Assembly (NCBI GenBank): GCA_963678675.1
Contig: OY783199.1
Coordinates: 12,928,709-12,992,708, forward strand
DNA: 64,000 nucleotides
Direction: 5' to 3'
Origin: Xiphydria camelus
Lineage: Eukaryota; Arthropoda; Insecta; Hymenoptera; Xiphydriidae
Shown here: positions 33,201-44,640 of the stretch, piece after piece
Layout: every line of letters starts with the position of its first letter
Position numbering within the stretch: position 1 is the first letter of the stretch
Notes under the pieces: generated by a model
Told to the model about the DNA's origin: nothing
Databases searched by the model: none
The model's input: only the letters and a program-made list of their open reading frames with translations
Program-made: the position numbers and the translations under genes

Positions 33201-33411
33201 ACAGGTGTCATCGAAATACTCCTGAAATGTTGAATTATACAGTTTTTTATTTGGGCACAGAAGTTTTTAACGTTTAATAGAAAATTTCAAAAATAATACA
33301 AAAATTATAAATACCTATTATTATAACACATATACTTAAACTTGTTAATCCATATCTTCAAATATGATTATAAATAATTGAATTTTTTTCAATACAGCAT
33401 TTTTAGAAATT

Positions 33412-33492
33412 TCAAAAAGAATCAAAATCAATATCATTATCTATATCATCTTCTTCGAATTCATAAACGAAATCTATCACTTTGCACGAAGG
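33412..33492 (-). pseudogene. Acidic C-terminal coding tail, left arm
   Basis: Reading outward from the loop, the frame gives SCKVIDFVYEFEEDDIDN then DIDFDSF and TGA. The right arm (34622-34708) gives the same tail with a different lead-in. A shared, in-frame acidic ending in both arms suggests that the lost gene of this element ended within its inverted repeat. The family cannot be told from this. Confidence 0.45.
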
Positions 33493-33567
33493 TAAATATA
33501 AAAAAACCTGTTAAATAAATTTCAAGCATGCTTGGTTTTTCATTCTTCTATTTTTCTGCTAGTTATT

Positions 33568-33789
33568 TTAACCCTTCTGAGGTCACGCCTTTTCACCCAC
33601 GCTTCATTAATATATTTTCTCCATTTTTCTAATAAATGTAGAGCTATCATATTATAAGCACATCGTATTCGCGACACTTCAATGACGGAATACGTAGCCG
33701 GTGATCATTCAAATGGAAGTAGTTAAGCAATTATGACGATTTAAAAAAAATGCGGGGCCACGCTCACCGCGCGACCTCAGAAGGGTTGA
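33568..33789. mobile_element. piggyBac-type MITE, 222 bp
   Basis: TTAA on the left and TTGA (one change) on the right. Tips CCCTTCTGAGGTC and the reverse GACCTCAGAAGGG. No ORF. Confidence 0.8.
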
Positions 33790-33965
33790 AAGTAATGGAA
33801 GATAAAAATTTGTGTACTCGTATTTTGTACACTTCTGAATTTTTTTGACCAAAAATTAATAATGCAGTTTTTGATATTTAGTTTGTCTTGAAGACATCGT
33901 TAAAAATATAATACATGCAAAAGTTATTCCATGTCATTTGGCCTATTCGTTGGAATTGGTTAAAG

Positions 33966-34395
33966 CCCAGCTAACAATTTCATGTTCTATACAAATTATA
34001 AGAACGTTTCTAGAGCAAATTTTTTAGAGCACTGTTTCTTCTAAGAACATTTTCAAAGCGTTCTTACAACACTTATACCGTAAAAATGAGCACCGTTCTA
34101 TAGAACTTTTTAGTTCTTGAAGCTGTTCTGTAAGGTCTGCGGGAAACACTTAGAGAATTGTTGAATAAATATTCTCACAAGTCTCTTAAAGAATTTTTAT
34201 AACACAGTTATACAAAGCAATCTCATAACAATTCTATAGCAGTTCTAAAATGTTGTCTTAGAATTCTTGCATAGAACAAATAAAGAACACGTATATAATT
34301 ATTCTTTATGAGCGCATATTGTTTCGTTATACAATTTTTGGGTTGCATGGTGTTCTATTTAGAGAACTTTAAAATCGTTTAATTGTATCTTTTAA
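33966..34395. repeat. GTTCTATAGAAC-word segment
   Basis: It starts CCCAGCTAACAATTTC and has about 15 degenerate copies of AGAAC/GTTCT pairs (GTTCTATACAAATTATAAG, GTTCTATAGAAC, TTAGAGAAC). It forms the centre of the large palindrome. The right end is not clear. Confidence 0.55.
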
Positions 34396-34621
34396 AAACA
34401 AAATATTTATGTATCGCATAATGGTAATTTTTTGACGCGCCCTTAGTTTACCTTATATTACCTTATGATTTTGATTCTTTTTGAAATTTTTAAAAATGGT
34501 GTATTGAAAAAAAATTCAATCATTTATAATCACATTTGAAGATATGGATTAACAAGTTTAAGGATATATGTTATATATTTATTTATATCATGTATTTATA
34601 ACAAGTATTTATAACAAGTAC

Positions 34622-34708
34622 GACATTCTTATTAACGCAAATGAGAACACTATTTATGAATTCGAAGAAGATGATATAGATAATGATATTGATTTTGATT
34701 CTTTTTGA
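34622..34708 (+). pseudogene. Acidic C-terminal coding tail, right arm
   Basis: The frame reads DILINANENTIYEFEEDDID then NDIDFDSF and TGA at 34706-34708. From YEFEEDDI on it equals the left-arm copy. A second partial copy (YDFDSF then stop) precedes it at about 34457. Homology of the protein is unknown. Confidence 0.45.
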
Positions 34709-36385
34709 AATTTCTAAAAATACTGTATTGAAAAAAATTCAATTATTTATAATTATATTTGAAGATATGGATTAACAAGTTTAAGTATATGTGTTATAAT
34801 AATAGGTATTTATAATTTTTGTATTATTTTTGAAATTTTCTATTAAACGTTAAAAACTTTGTGCCCAAATAAAAAACTGTATAATTCAACATTTCAGGAG
34901 TATTTCGATGACACCTGTAGAAGATAATTCTGAATTAAAGGTATTGTAAAAATAGAAAAAAAAATTTACAATCACCCACAAAATAAAAGAATTTTCTTAC
35001 TTAATAAAATGGATATTACTATACACTAACAAATTACCCGCATTGCTCCAACAACGTTTATTCGTCGCTAGCACGCACTACGTGTTTCAACAGAGAGAAA
35101 TACTGTTTAGCTCCCACCTCTGTCGTCCTCATGGCGCAGTAGAGGTTAAGAGTAGGTAGTTGGACATGATATGTGATATGATCATTTAAAAAATTCTGAA
35201 TTTACAACACTTTTTAGAGCATGTACCGACCCTTAGTCCCTACGATACACGTATGCCGGTCGTTCTCTTCAATATATATTATTTTTTCTATGAAATATCG
35301 TTTCACATGCTCGGCATACGTGATACTATCATTGCAAGATGCGATTTTTTTTGCAATAAGTAATTAACTTCTCCAACACAAGTTCCACGGGGACCTGTCA
35401 ATTTTGCTTGGTCGTTTATCAGCATATGCATTATTACCGAAACCTCAAAGGGCATACATGATACTACCATTGCACTTTTTGGCAGCGTGCCGAAGGTCTA
35501 CAGAGGTAAAGAGCAGGTAGTTGGACACCTACTCCTTGGTAGAGGCACAGACGGCTTCGCGCAGTGCAGAACGCGTTTATGACTAAGAGAGAGTCGGGAA
35601 TATATACGCGTTCTCTGTCGGTCCCCAGTACAGTGGTGCGGCCACAGATTTCATTCAGGACTGCTACTCACCAGAAAATCAGTTGTATTATATTATATTA
35701 TATCTCCACACAGAAGGTATTCAGTGCGAAGCCGTAGAGGACTTTTTTTTAGATAATAATCTAACGAATACCAAGTTAAAAGAAAACAAATTGTTCCCCA
35801 ATGTTTTCAGTGAAAAAAATCGGTTTAAAATCTAAAATAATCAATAATCGCATTAATAATGCATTAATTTTTTTTCTTTATCTCTCAAAATGTAGGTCTA
35901 CTCCTGTAGATGCGATTTAAAAAAAAATCATCGAAAAAGAGTAATTTTTCGATTTCTTATGAACTTTTTAAGCGCAGCATGCTCCCTTAGGTGGTGCGCA
36001 AATTTTGAACGCATTTTGCCGCTTCCCTATTGCATATAGGTAAAAATTTCACTAAAACTTTTTTATTATAACTTCGATTATTTACAACTTTTATTTGAAG
36101 ATTTTCTCGTTATTCTTGAAAGTTGAAGAGATATTCGCAAAAAATCGTTTTTTTTTTGTTTACATCTCTTTTTTAAACAATCCGACCGGGGATGATCCTT
36201 CAAAATATCAGGAAGTTGTTGTAGGGTGCAAACAGTACCTACTGTGAGAAATTCAGATCCTCTTTAATTATTTCTAATTCAGGACTTCAATGACTGGACT
36301 ATGAAGCTCCCGTGCTAGCAAGACGTGGTGCCACCGCATGACGCTTGGGTGAAAGTCACGCTTGGATATCGGGGGCGCTACAGAG

Positions 36386-36610
36386 CGGGAAATACGGTAC
36401 AGAGTGGGACATACGGTAGAGCAGTAACCAGTGGGTATGCTACACGCATACCGAGCGCGATTTTTGCTCGAAGCTTACCGACCCGTGAGAGACCGCGCTT
36501 AGACCGCTGTCTCACGGGTCGGTATGCTTCGAGCAAAAACCACGCTCGGTATGCGTGCAGCATACCGACTGGTTACTGCTCTCCCGTATCGTATGTCCCA
36601 CTCTGTACGG
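36386..36610. repeat. Palindrome with CACGGGTCGGTATGC stems
   Basis: GTACAGAGTGGGACATACGG at the left matches reversed GTATGTCCCACTCTGTAC at the right. The centre has TACCGACCCGTGAGAGACC against CTGTCTCACGGGTCGGTA. The 121-codon frame over it is an artefact of the mirrored sequence. The same CTGTCTCACGGGTCGGT end recurs at 37362-37918. Confidence 0.7.
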
Positions 36611-36938
36611 GCCAGTTTGAAGTTACCTTCGGGGAGGCTTGGTCGGTACTTGAGTCATTTAATACCGGTAGAAGTCGAGTCGGTAGTTAGAGTTGGTGTC
36701 AATTCGGGTGATCGAAGCGTCTTACTTCGAAATTATGAATTTGTGAATAATGGAAATTACTCACCATTATTCACAAATTCATAATTTCGATGTTAGACGC
36801 TTTGTTCTCCCGAATTGACACCAACTCTAACTACCGACTCGACTTCTACCGGTATTAAATGTTTCGATTACCGACAAAGCCTCCCTGAAGGTAACTTTCA
36901 AACTGGCCCGTACAGAGTGGGACATACGGTATGTCCGA
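36599..36938. mobile_element. Hairpin MITE family member
   Basis: GGGCCAGTTTGAAGTTACC pairs with GGTAACTTTCAAACTGGCCC. Internal TGTCAATTCGGGTGATCGAA ties it to the 9.1-10.5 kb family. Its left tip abuts the preceding palindrome, and both share GTACAGAGTGGGACATACGG. Confidence 0.75.
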
Positions 36939-37346
36939 GTCGAAACCGCTCAAGCGCCGATACCTATGGCCGATAACTTGAAATTTGTCTTCGGCAGTGT
37001 TTGCCGACGGTTGAAAATTTGATAGTTAGAGATGGCTTGAGAAGAGTGCGCTGTGTGTACTGCGTGAGAGCGAAAAGTGTCAAACGTCTAATTTCCCGAT
37101 AGTTATCAATTCGGGAGATCGAAGTGTTTCGTCTATTATTCAATACTTCGATCTCTCGAATTGACAGCTATCGAGAAATCAGACGTTTTACACTTTTCGC
37201 TCTCACGCAGTACACACAGCGCACTCTTCTCAAGCCATCTCTAACTATCAAATTTTCAACCGTCGACAAATACTGCCAAAGACAAATTTCAAGTTATCGG
37301 CCATAGGTATCGGCGCTTGAGTGGTTTGGGCTCGGACATGCGGTAT
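36932..37346. mobile_element. Hairpin MITE family member, TATA-flanked
   Basis: Tips around GGTATGTCCGAGTC and GACATGCGGTATAT. The arms carry GATGGCTTGAGAAGAGTGCG and its complement, and the family core TCGGGAGATCGAAG. Confidence 0.75.
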
Positions 37347-37361
37347 ATATTTTGTATCGAT

Positions 37362-37918
37362 GCTCGCACACGGGTCGGTGTGGCATCGGCGCGGAGCGGT
37401 TTGTTCTCGGTATGTTGCGTGCAACATCGAGAATCAGTCGCGTCTCGACATTTGCATGCTGTAAGCATCTAGGCAGTCGGGCTTTCCCGGTCGAACCTTC
37501 CGTTGGGGTGTACCATGGACGATCTACACTCTTATCAATGGCTTAACGAGTCTGACTAGTTTTAGAAAATAATTTTTTAACATTCTATACATTGTCTCAA
37601 ACTTATCATTTTCACTCAATTCTCTTGCTGCTATAAATAGTCTGCTATCATAGTTCCTTTGAATGTATGGATGGACCCAAAATCTCTTCTTTCTTCGATT
37701 TTTAAAATAATTATACATTAAAATATGATACCTTCATCACTCGAATCACTAGACGACATGTTCCTCCACCGCGGAATGGCATGAAATGAAATGCGCGGCG
37801 TCGCGCCGCCAGCATACCGAGGCCGTAAGCGAGGCTGGCTAGTAAAGCATCGGTACGACACATTTACCGTATACTTACCGCGCCGAAGCCACACCGACCC
37901 GTGAGACAGCGGCCTTAC
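37362..37918 (-). mobile_element. Harbinger-like element remnant
   Basis: Ends ACGGGTCGGTGTGGCATCGG and the reverse CCACACCGACCCGTG face each other. Only an N-terminal transposase piece is left inside. The three-base target copy expected of PIF/Harbinger is not plain. Confidence 0.55.
37524..37760 (-). pseudogene. Harbinger transposase N-terminal fragment
   Basis: The main frame (37718-37524) includes RKKRFWVHPYIQRN and FIAARELSENDKFETMYRML, which match the N-terminal RRxWVRPY / L..EL..D...F.N..RM block of HARBI1-like transposases. A preceding frame starting at 37760 reads MSSSDSSDEG and needs a shift to join. The DDE core is missing. It is a different copy from the transposase at 39.0-39.7 kb, on the other strand. 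Confidence 0.6.
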
Positions 37919-38394
37919 GGTCTAAAAATAAGCTGGAAAAGGCCTCGAAATGGGCATGAGTGAGGAAAATGTATGTTGCTTTTCCAGTCAATATGAAAGA
38001 GCTTGAATAAATAAGATTTTATAATTGTATTACTCTTTTCTCAACATTTGTCTAAATTTAAAATTGTACCTTTTGATAAATATTCTTGCATAGACGCAAA
38101 TTGATATTAATAAATAAATAATTATATGAATGTTTATTCATCCTACATTAATTGATTGTCTTTCGTTTACTTTAATAATCTGTGCTTTTTAATAAACAGT
38201 ATAAGTTTATAACTTGCTCAACATACTCTGGAGACTCGAAATGAAATAATTTATTGATTTAATAATTAAACAAATTACAATTTTTGTCCATTTATTCACA
38301 AATAAATTTTCAAGTCCCTATATATACAGGAGACCGACATTTTTCTAAGTCTCGTTCGTCATAAAAAATTACGGAAAAGTTCCGTCAAAAAGAC

Positions 38395-38531
38395 ATTGAA
38401 TTTTGACGTCCAACGAACGTCGTAAATATGACGCTCCTGTGACGTTAATATTACGACAACTGTAGTCTGAAACCCTATACTGACCAAAAAATGACGTCTG
38501 AGACGTTATTCTAACGTCAGTGTGCTACTTG
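38395..38531. repeat. GACGTC-word segment ending CCCAAGTAGCAC (reversed)
   Basis: Within about 140 bp there are eight or so copies of TGACGT or ACGTCA types (TTTTGACGTCC, ATGACGCTCC, TGACGTTAATATTACGAC, TGACGTCTGAGACGTTA). The right tip, reversed, is CCCAAGTAGCACACTGACG. It supplies the stop codon of the neighbouring BESS exon, so it may have cut that gene. Confidence 0.55.
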
Positions 38532-38999
38532 GGATAAAGCTGATTATGTCTTCTCGTTGAATTTAATTGTACTGTTTGTGACAGCACAGCAATCCGTTCT
38601 CTAGTTTTGATACTCTGTATTTGCTCCTGACATCGAAGAGAATTTAGAGGTGGCAGTATTCTCAGCGAAGACATAACATATTTTCCGAAGTAATCTAAGT
38701 CATCGTCGGGTTTAGCAGAAGAATTTGCTTGAGATATATTGCTCAAATCTGAAATAGCATTTTGAATAAGGTCCATTGAAGACTTTGTTTTCACCTTTTT
38801 AGAAGGTCCGACTGACGGATCATCGTTTTTGGATTTTTTATTTTTGTTTTCTTCAGTTTGGTACTCCTCGTCCACCTCTGCTTCATGTGAATTTGTTTTT
38901 TCACTATTTTCTTCATTTGTTTCCTGTAACAGAAATAAAATTATTCTATTATATTTTTAGGTTCCCACTAGTTCAAATGATTTGAAGAATATATAGAAA

Positions 39000-39737
39000 T
39001 TACTTGAGATAATATGGAATTTCCCTAATTGCTGTGGTACAATTGATGGGAAGCATGTGCAAATAAGACGACCACCAAACAGCGGATCCAAATTCTATAA
39101 CTACAAACACACCTACAGCATTGTTCTTTTTGGAATGGTTGATGCCGATTACCGTTCTATTTACGTCGATGTAGGATGCAATTGGAAATCTAATGACAGT
39201 GCAATTTCTCGAAACAGTACTTTGCATATCGCCTTGGAAAATGGTACATTAAATTTCCCAAATAATGGCGTATTAGTTGGGAATGATGCTTTCCCTTTAA
39301 AGACCAATTTATTGAAACCTTTTAGCAGGAACAATATGTCGTTGAAAGAAAAAGTCTTTAATTACAGACTTTCCAGAGCCCAAAGGATTGTGGAAAATGC
39401 TTTTGGCATATTAGTGGCAAGATTCAGGGTGTTAGAAATACCTATTGCACTATTATCAGAAACTGTAGATTTAGTAATTCTAGCTACTTCTAGTTTACAT
39501 AATTGGCTTAGAGCTAAATCCATCATTCAATATTTACCTCCGGGCTCAGTGGACACAGATGATAATACTACTTATCAAATTGTGCCAGGATCATGGCGTA
39601 ATAATGGGAGAAATACTGAAGGCATGGGCGATATTACCTCTGGAATAGGCTCGAATAATTACAGTAATGCAGCTGGAAAATTACGAGATTCATATGCCGA
39701 TTACTTTAGGATAATGGTTCAGTTCCTTGGCAATTAA
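39000..39737 (+). pseudogene. PIF/Harbinger (HARBI1-like) transposase, N-terminally cut
   Basis: The frame opens after a stop at 38994 and runs ~245 codons to TAA. It has the DDE_4 triad contexts: GTIDGKHV (near 39045), VGNDAFPL (39280) and RAQRIVENAFGIL (39375), with FYNYKHTYSIVL between. The N-terminal third, usually in separate exons, is missing, and a possible acceptor (ATATATAG) lies at 38989-38996. It sits wholly within the intron of the MADF-BESS gene on the other strand. The three catalytic residues are intact, so the loss is of the DNA-binding part only. TSD and TIRs were not found. Confidence 0.75.
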
Positions 39738-39785
39738 AGATGATAAGCGTGGGATACAAAAAAAATATAATTGCATTGATATTAC

Positions 39786-39862
39786 GTCACCTCAATACAG
39801 GTTTGTTCAATATCCTCCTTTTGGGAATAGGACATTGAACAAACCTATATTGGGGTGACGAT
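39786..39862. repeat. Short hairpin in the MADF-BESS intron
   Basis: GTCACCTCAATACAGGTTTG pairs with CAAACCTATATTGGGGTGAC around a loop near 39822. The stem is about 30 bp. Confidence 0.7.
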
Positions 39863-40801
39863 TAGTTCTCCCCAAAAAAATTGTTTCATTTATTTTGATG
39901 TATTTGGTGGATAATTAAGAAAACGTATAATAAATATTACTTACCAGATTTGAAGTTGAATTCCTTGCAGCTGTAACGTTTCTTAAAGACTTGTCGGCTA
40001 TTTCAAACCAAACTAATTTTGACTTATGGGGCATAATTTCTGAAGTGTACCACCCTCGAAAATGAAAGTTGTCCGATCGGGCTAAAAATTGGCCCAATTG
40101 TAGTCCTATTAGATAGTACTCCTCACACCAAAAATTAATTCATTTTGATAATTATTTATCAAAGTGGAGGGAGTACAATTTTTGGGTTATTTAAGCAAAG
40201 CCTTACTTTTAAACATCTGTAACTTTTTTCCTACTGCCTTAAACAAAATTTCACTAGAAATATTTTTCATAGATTTTTCTACAAACTTTCTGGTGGCCAT
40301 AACAATTTTTTTTTAAATTAAAAATTTGACCCTAATTTTTGAAAATCAAAAATAAATTTGATTTTCTTTAATTTGGACAATTTTCTAATTTTTTAAATAA
40401 TTTTAGAAGAAAGCTGAGATTTTTTCCTATAAGACCTCCAAGTTTCAGAGAGTGGCAAATTAATTCTTCCCTGAGTAATAGAACGATACGTAAAGCTGGT
40501 AGGAGATGTAACGCGCGCGTATTCGTAGATCTCTGTAAATGAAGTGGTGGGAGGTCGAGCTGAACGCAATTCAGTAGCCGCGTGCTATCCTGTGCTACAA
40601 CTGCTACATCGAAGGGACCGGTGAGTAAATTGGCGGGATATTTGAAAATATCGTTGCTTTGGTCATTCTTATCTGAAAAAAAGTACTTTTTTACGATGTC
40701 CTTTAAAAATATAAATAAAATTTGGAAGGGGGGATAGATGTATTAATCCTTTTCAAAAGGCTGATGACCTTCTAAAAAAACTGATGAAGGTGTTCAATAT
40801 A

Positions 40802-40962
40802 CAGACTGTCCCTTTCAATACACGCCAGCGTGGCGGGTTGCATATCGGTTATCCGCCTTGCGCCAGACACAGGCGCCACAGGCGCATGGCCCCTGCAGCG
40901 GATTGGAGGCGTCAACCGATATGCAACCCGCCACGCTGGCGTGTATAGCGGAGGACAGTTTG
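40802..40962. mobile_element. GC-rich hairpin MITE, TA target
   Basis: Tips CAGACTGTCC and reverse GGACAGTTTG are flanked by TA. Stem CACGCCAGCGTGGCGGGTTG is perfect; the loop is rich in GGCGCC. Confidence 0.8.
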
Positions 40963-40966
40963 TATA

Positions 40967-42600
40967 CAGGGTGGACCAGGTTAAACGTCATTTTTTTTAT
41001 ATATGATAGAACAACAACAAAAAGTAGACTTTCATAAGAAAATTTGTTTCAAAAATGTTTCCTAACAAAGATACAGGGTGTCAACGTTTCGAAAAAAAAA
41101 ATGGTTTTCTCATCATAACTTCTAAACTACTTGATCGATTTCCATAAAATTTCGCACACAGGCTAATGTAGAATAGCTCTAAGCAATAATTAAATAATTT
41201 TTAAAAATTCTCCAGTGGCGTAGATACTAGGGGTCGGTACCCCCATTTCCCCCTCCAAATCTTCGGCGCCACTGGATATTTTGCAAAGAAAATTTAATTA
41301 TTGGATTCCCCGTTTAATTTAGGGAAAAAAATCACCCTTGCAAATGTTTGATTTATAGCTTCGTTTTTGAGATATTTATTTTAATTTATAGGGTTGCGAG
41401 CAGGCCAAAGCTAGGTTGAACTCCATTAATTGTGATATGTGATAGAACAACAACAAAAAAGTAGACTTTAATAAGAAAATTTTTTTCAAAAATGTTTCCT
41501 AACAAAGATACAGGCTGTCAAAGTTTCGAAAAAAATGGTTTTCTCATCATAACTTCTAAACTACTTGATCGATTTCCATGAAATTTCGTACGCAGGCTAA
41601 TGTAGAACAGCTCTAAGCAATAATTAAATAATTTTTTTAAATTCTCCAGTGGCGTAGATACTGGGGGCCGGTACCCCCCTTTCCCCTTCCGAATCTTCGG
41701 CGCCACTGGATATTTTGCAAAGAAAATTTAATCATTGGATTCCCCGTTTAATTTAAAGAAAAAAATCACCCTTGCAAATTTTTGATTTGTGACTTCGTTT
41801 TTGAGATTTTTTCTTTAAATTAAACGGGGAATACAATCATTAAATTTTCTTTGCAAAATATCCAGTGGCGCCGAAGATTGGGAAGGGGGAAAGGGAGGTA
41901 CCGGCCCCCAGTATCTACGCCACTGGAGAATTTTTTAAAATTATTTAATTATTACTTAGAGCTGTACGACATTAGCCTGTGTGCGAAATTTCATGGAAAT
42001 CGATCCAGTGGCTTAGAAGTTATGATGAGACAACCATTTTTTTTTTCGAAACTTTGACACCCTATATCTTTGTTAGGAAACATTTTTGAAACAAATTTTT
42101 TCATGAGAATTTATTTTTTTTTGTTGCTCTATCACATATCACAATTAATGGAGTTCAACCTAGCTTTGGCCTGCTCGCAACCCTATAAATTAAAATAAAT
42201 ATCTCAAAAACGAAGCCATAAATCAAACATTTGCAAGGGTGATTTTTTTCTCTAAATTAAACGGGGAATCCAACAATTAAATTTTCTTTGCAAAATATCC
42301 AGTGGCGCCGAAGATTGGGAGGGGGAAAGGGGGTACCGGCCCCTAGTATCTACGCCACTGGAGAATTTTTAAAAATTATTTAATTATTACTTAGAGCTGT
42401 TCTACATTAGCATGTGTGCGAAATTTCATGGAAATCGATCAAGTAGTTTAGAAGTTATGATGAGAAAACCATTTTTTTCGAAACTGACACCCAGTATCTT
42501 TGTTAGGAAACATTTTTGAAAAAAATTTTCTTATGAGTCTACTTTTTTGTTGTTGTTCTATCACATATAAAAAAAATTACGTTTAACCTGGTCCACCCTG
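40967..42600. mobile_element. Two-plus-two repeat element with CAGGGTGGACC tips
   Basis: Tips CAGGGTGGACCAGG and the reverse are flanked by TA. Each half has two direct units of ~470 bp (starting near 40990 and 41445; reversed units end near 42100 and 42570), so four copies of one unit stand as a tandem pair facing a tandem pair. Unit words: CCAGTGGCGTAGATACT, CTTCTAAACTACTTGATCG. No ORF is credible. Confidence 0.75.
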
Positions 42601-42843
42601 TATATCCTACATCTATCCTTCCAAATTTTATTCATATTTTTAGAGGACACCGTAAAAAAAGTACTTTTTTCAGATAAGGATGACCAAAGTCACGATATTT
42701 TCAAATATCCCGCCATTTTACTCACCAGTCCCTTCGATGTAGCAGTTGTAGCACAGGATAGCACGCGGCTACGGAATTGGATGTTTTCACATTTTTCAGA
42801 AACTGGCTTAAGATGAAGATTATCGTGTATATATATGATATTA

Positions 42844-44540
42844 CAGTCCCTTGCCATATTATTAGACTCATGCTTAAAAATGAAGTTTTTCTGGCTTATA
42901 ACACGTCAGTAGACATTAACAACGCTATTTCATGATGAAACGTCAAAATTTATTATAAATACAATAAATGTCACATAGAAAATTAGAAATTTACATCGAA
43001 ATGAAATCTTTTTAGATGAAAATACATTTTTTTGCAAAAATCAGTATTTTGTATGACCACCTTTCGCAGCCAACACAGCTTCAACGCGACGTGGCATACA
43101 TACTGCTTATACAGCTTTGAATTTTTATTTTGATCTCTGGGTTATGTTTCCAAGTGTCATTAAGTATATTGATCAACTCTTGCTTGGTTGTAGGGGCTTT
43201 CATCCTAACCTCAGATTTCAAAAACTCCCAGACGTTCTCGATGGGGTTCATGTCAGGCGAATTTCCTGGCCAGTCGAGAATATCTACTTTTTTTTCAGCT
43301 AAAAATTTTGTAATTTTGTGTGCACGATGGCAAGGCGCACCATCATGCATAAAAATTGGCTTTTCTCGTTTCTTGAACCATTTTTTCACTTGAGGAAGCA
43401 GCTGAGTTTCCAAAACTTTCTGGTATTTTTCGGCATTCATTGTACCTTCGAAAACGTATAAGGCCCCTGGTCCCTTAAAACTGATAACTGACCATACCAT
43501 TACCGACGGAGGATGTTTAATGGTCGGCACAATGCAGTCTGGCTTATATTTCTCATTTGACCTTCGCCGTACAAACTGCGATTTGTCGAGCAATACTTGG
43601 AAAATCGACTCGTCCGAAAAACATACCTGAAAAATTTCATAGAATTTAGATTTAACAATATCTACAGTACAAGAACAACTTGAATATAGTTATATAGCAT
43701 TTATTTACCTTCCTCCAGTCATCAGTCGTGAAATCCTTGTATTTTCGTGCCCATTGGTATCGCTTTGATATCATAGCAGGTGTAAGTCTTGATTTGCGTG
43801 CTGGTCTACGTCCAATAAGACCCTCTTCTGCTAACCTCCGCTGCACTGTTCTTTGCGAAACTTCAATGCCGGCTTCAAGAACTTTTTTTGCAAGAATTTT
43901 TATCGGCAGTTTTCGATTTTCAACACAAATATTGCGAATTTTTCGGTCACTTCTCACTGTCGTGATTCTCCGACGACCGCACGCACCTTTACGTTTGGCT
44001 CTCAGATCTTCACCGAGGTCTATTTTTTGTTTTATTCGTTTGACAGAACTTTGAGAAACTCCAACAATTCGCGCTATTTGGTATTGCGACATGTTTCGTG
44101 CTTCCAGCATGCCGGAAATTCGACCAACTTTTATTGGCGACAAATCAGACACTTTTCCCATTCTGAAATTGTTTTTTTATCATAATATGGCCTCAAAACG
44201 TGTAAATATATACTTTGACATGTTGTTTTGTCAACAATAAACTCACCTTATGAAATGGAAAAGAGTTTTACAAAAGAAAACGCTATTGAAACACGTTAAA
44301 TTGTTGAATTGCACTATCAAACTGAAACTCTGTTTTTTAGGTTACATGTCATTTTCGCGATAATCGATGTGAGTCATCGATTACCAACATGATCAGTGTT
44401 GCCAAAACGATAAAAGTGCCCGCGATATTCAAAAACCCAAGTTCTACCAACATATCTACAAAAAGTTCATATTAACAACAAGAAATATCAAGTAAAAGTG
44501 TAGATTTGCAGCATGAGTCTAATAATATGGCAAGGGACTG
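42844..44540 (-). mobile_element. Complete Tc1-like transposon, 1,697 bp
   Basis: Perfect 30 bp tips start CAGTCCCTTGCCATATTATT at 42844 and end with its reverse complement at 44540. TA lies on both sides (42842-42843, 44541-42). It has one intact two-exon transposase gene. This is the least decayed DNA element in the window. Confidence 0.9.
43081..44161 (-). CDS. Tc1-like transposase, two exons, apparently intact
   Basis: Exon 1 is 44161-43709, exon 2 is 43626-43081; the 82 bp intron (43708-43627) has GTAAAT and TTTTTCAG. The join in phase gives WRKVCFSDES. Total 332 aa, the normal Tc1 size. Order: paired-type helix-turn-helix (MSQYQIARIVGVSQSSVKRI near residue 24; second HTH with VSQRTVQRRLAEEGL near 100), then D156 (FSDES), D246 (MHDGAPCH), E281 (SPDMNPIENVW), which is DD34E. 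No stop or shift. It cuts and pastes the surrounding element at TA. An intron in a Tc1 gene is uncommon. Activity needs both splicing and supply of protein, so it is a good candidate for a live copy. Confidence 0.9.
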
Positions 44541-44640
44541 TAATAAATTAAAAAATTTTGCTGTCAAGTTTTTATGAGAAAATTGAGTCTAAAATTCAAA
44601 TGTGGAAATGTCCCGCGAAATCGCGATTTGCCTGTAATGG

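Larger units (their letters stand above)
31811..36302. mobile_element. 4.5 kb palindromic element with 1.66 kb arms
   Basis: 31811-33475 is inverted at about 34645-36302 with high identity; outer tips read ATAGTCCAGTCATTGAAG. Arms this long leave a loop of only ~1.2 kb. The loop holds a TTAA MITE and an AGTTCTAGAAC-word segment. No catalytic ORF is left. Both arms keep the same acidic gene tail at their inner edge. The right arm has an extra direct duplication (34455-34570 resembles 34685-34800). Confidence 0.8.
40563..42788. repeat. Inner inverted repeat, 180 bp arms
   Basis: CAATTCAGTAGCCGCGTGC... at 40563-40745 is mirrored at about 42605-42788. Its outer part overlaps the end of the larger arm. 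It encloses two other elements. Confidence 0.65.

Noticed and set aside
36325..36690. Plus frame of 121 codons, and mirrored minus frame
   Set aside because: It lies on a near-perfect palindrome; the same DNA is open on both strands because of symmetry and low stop content.
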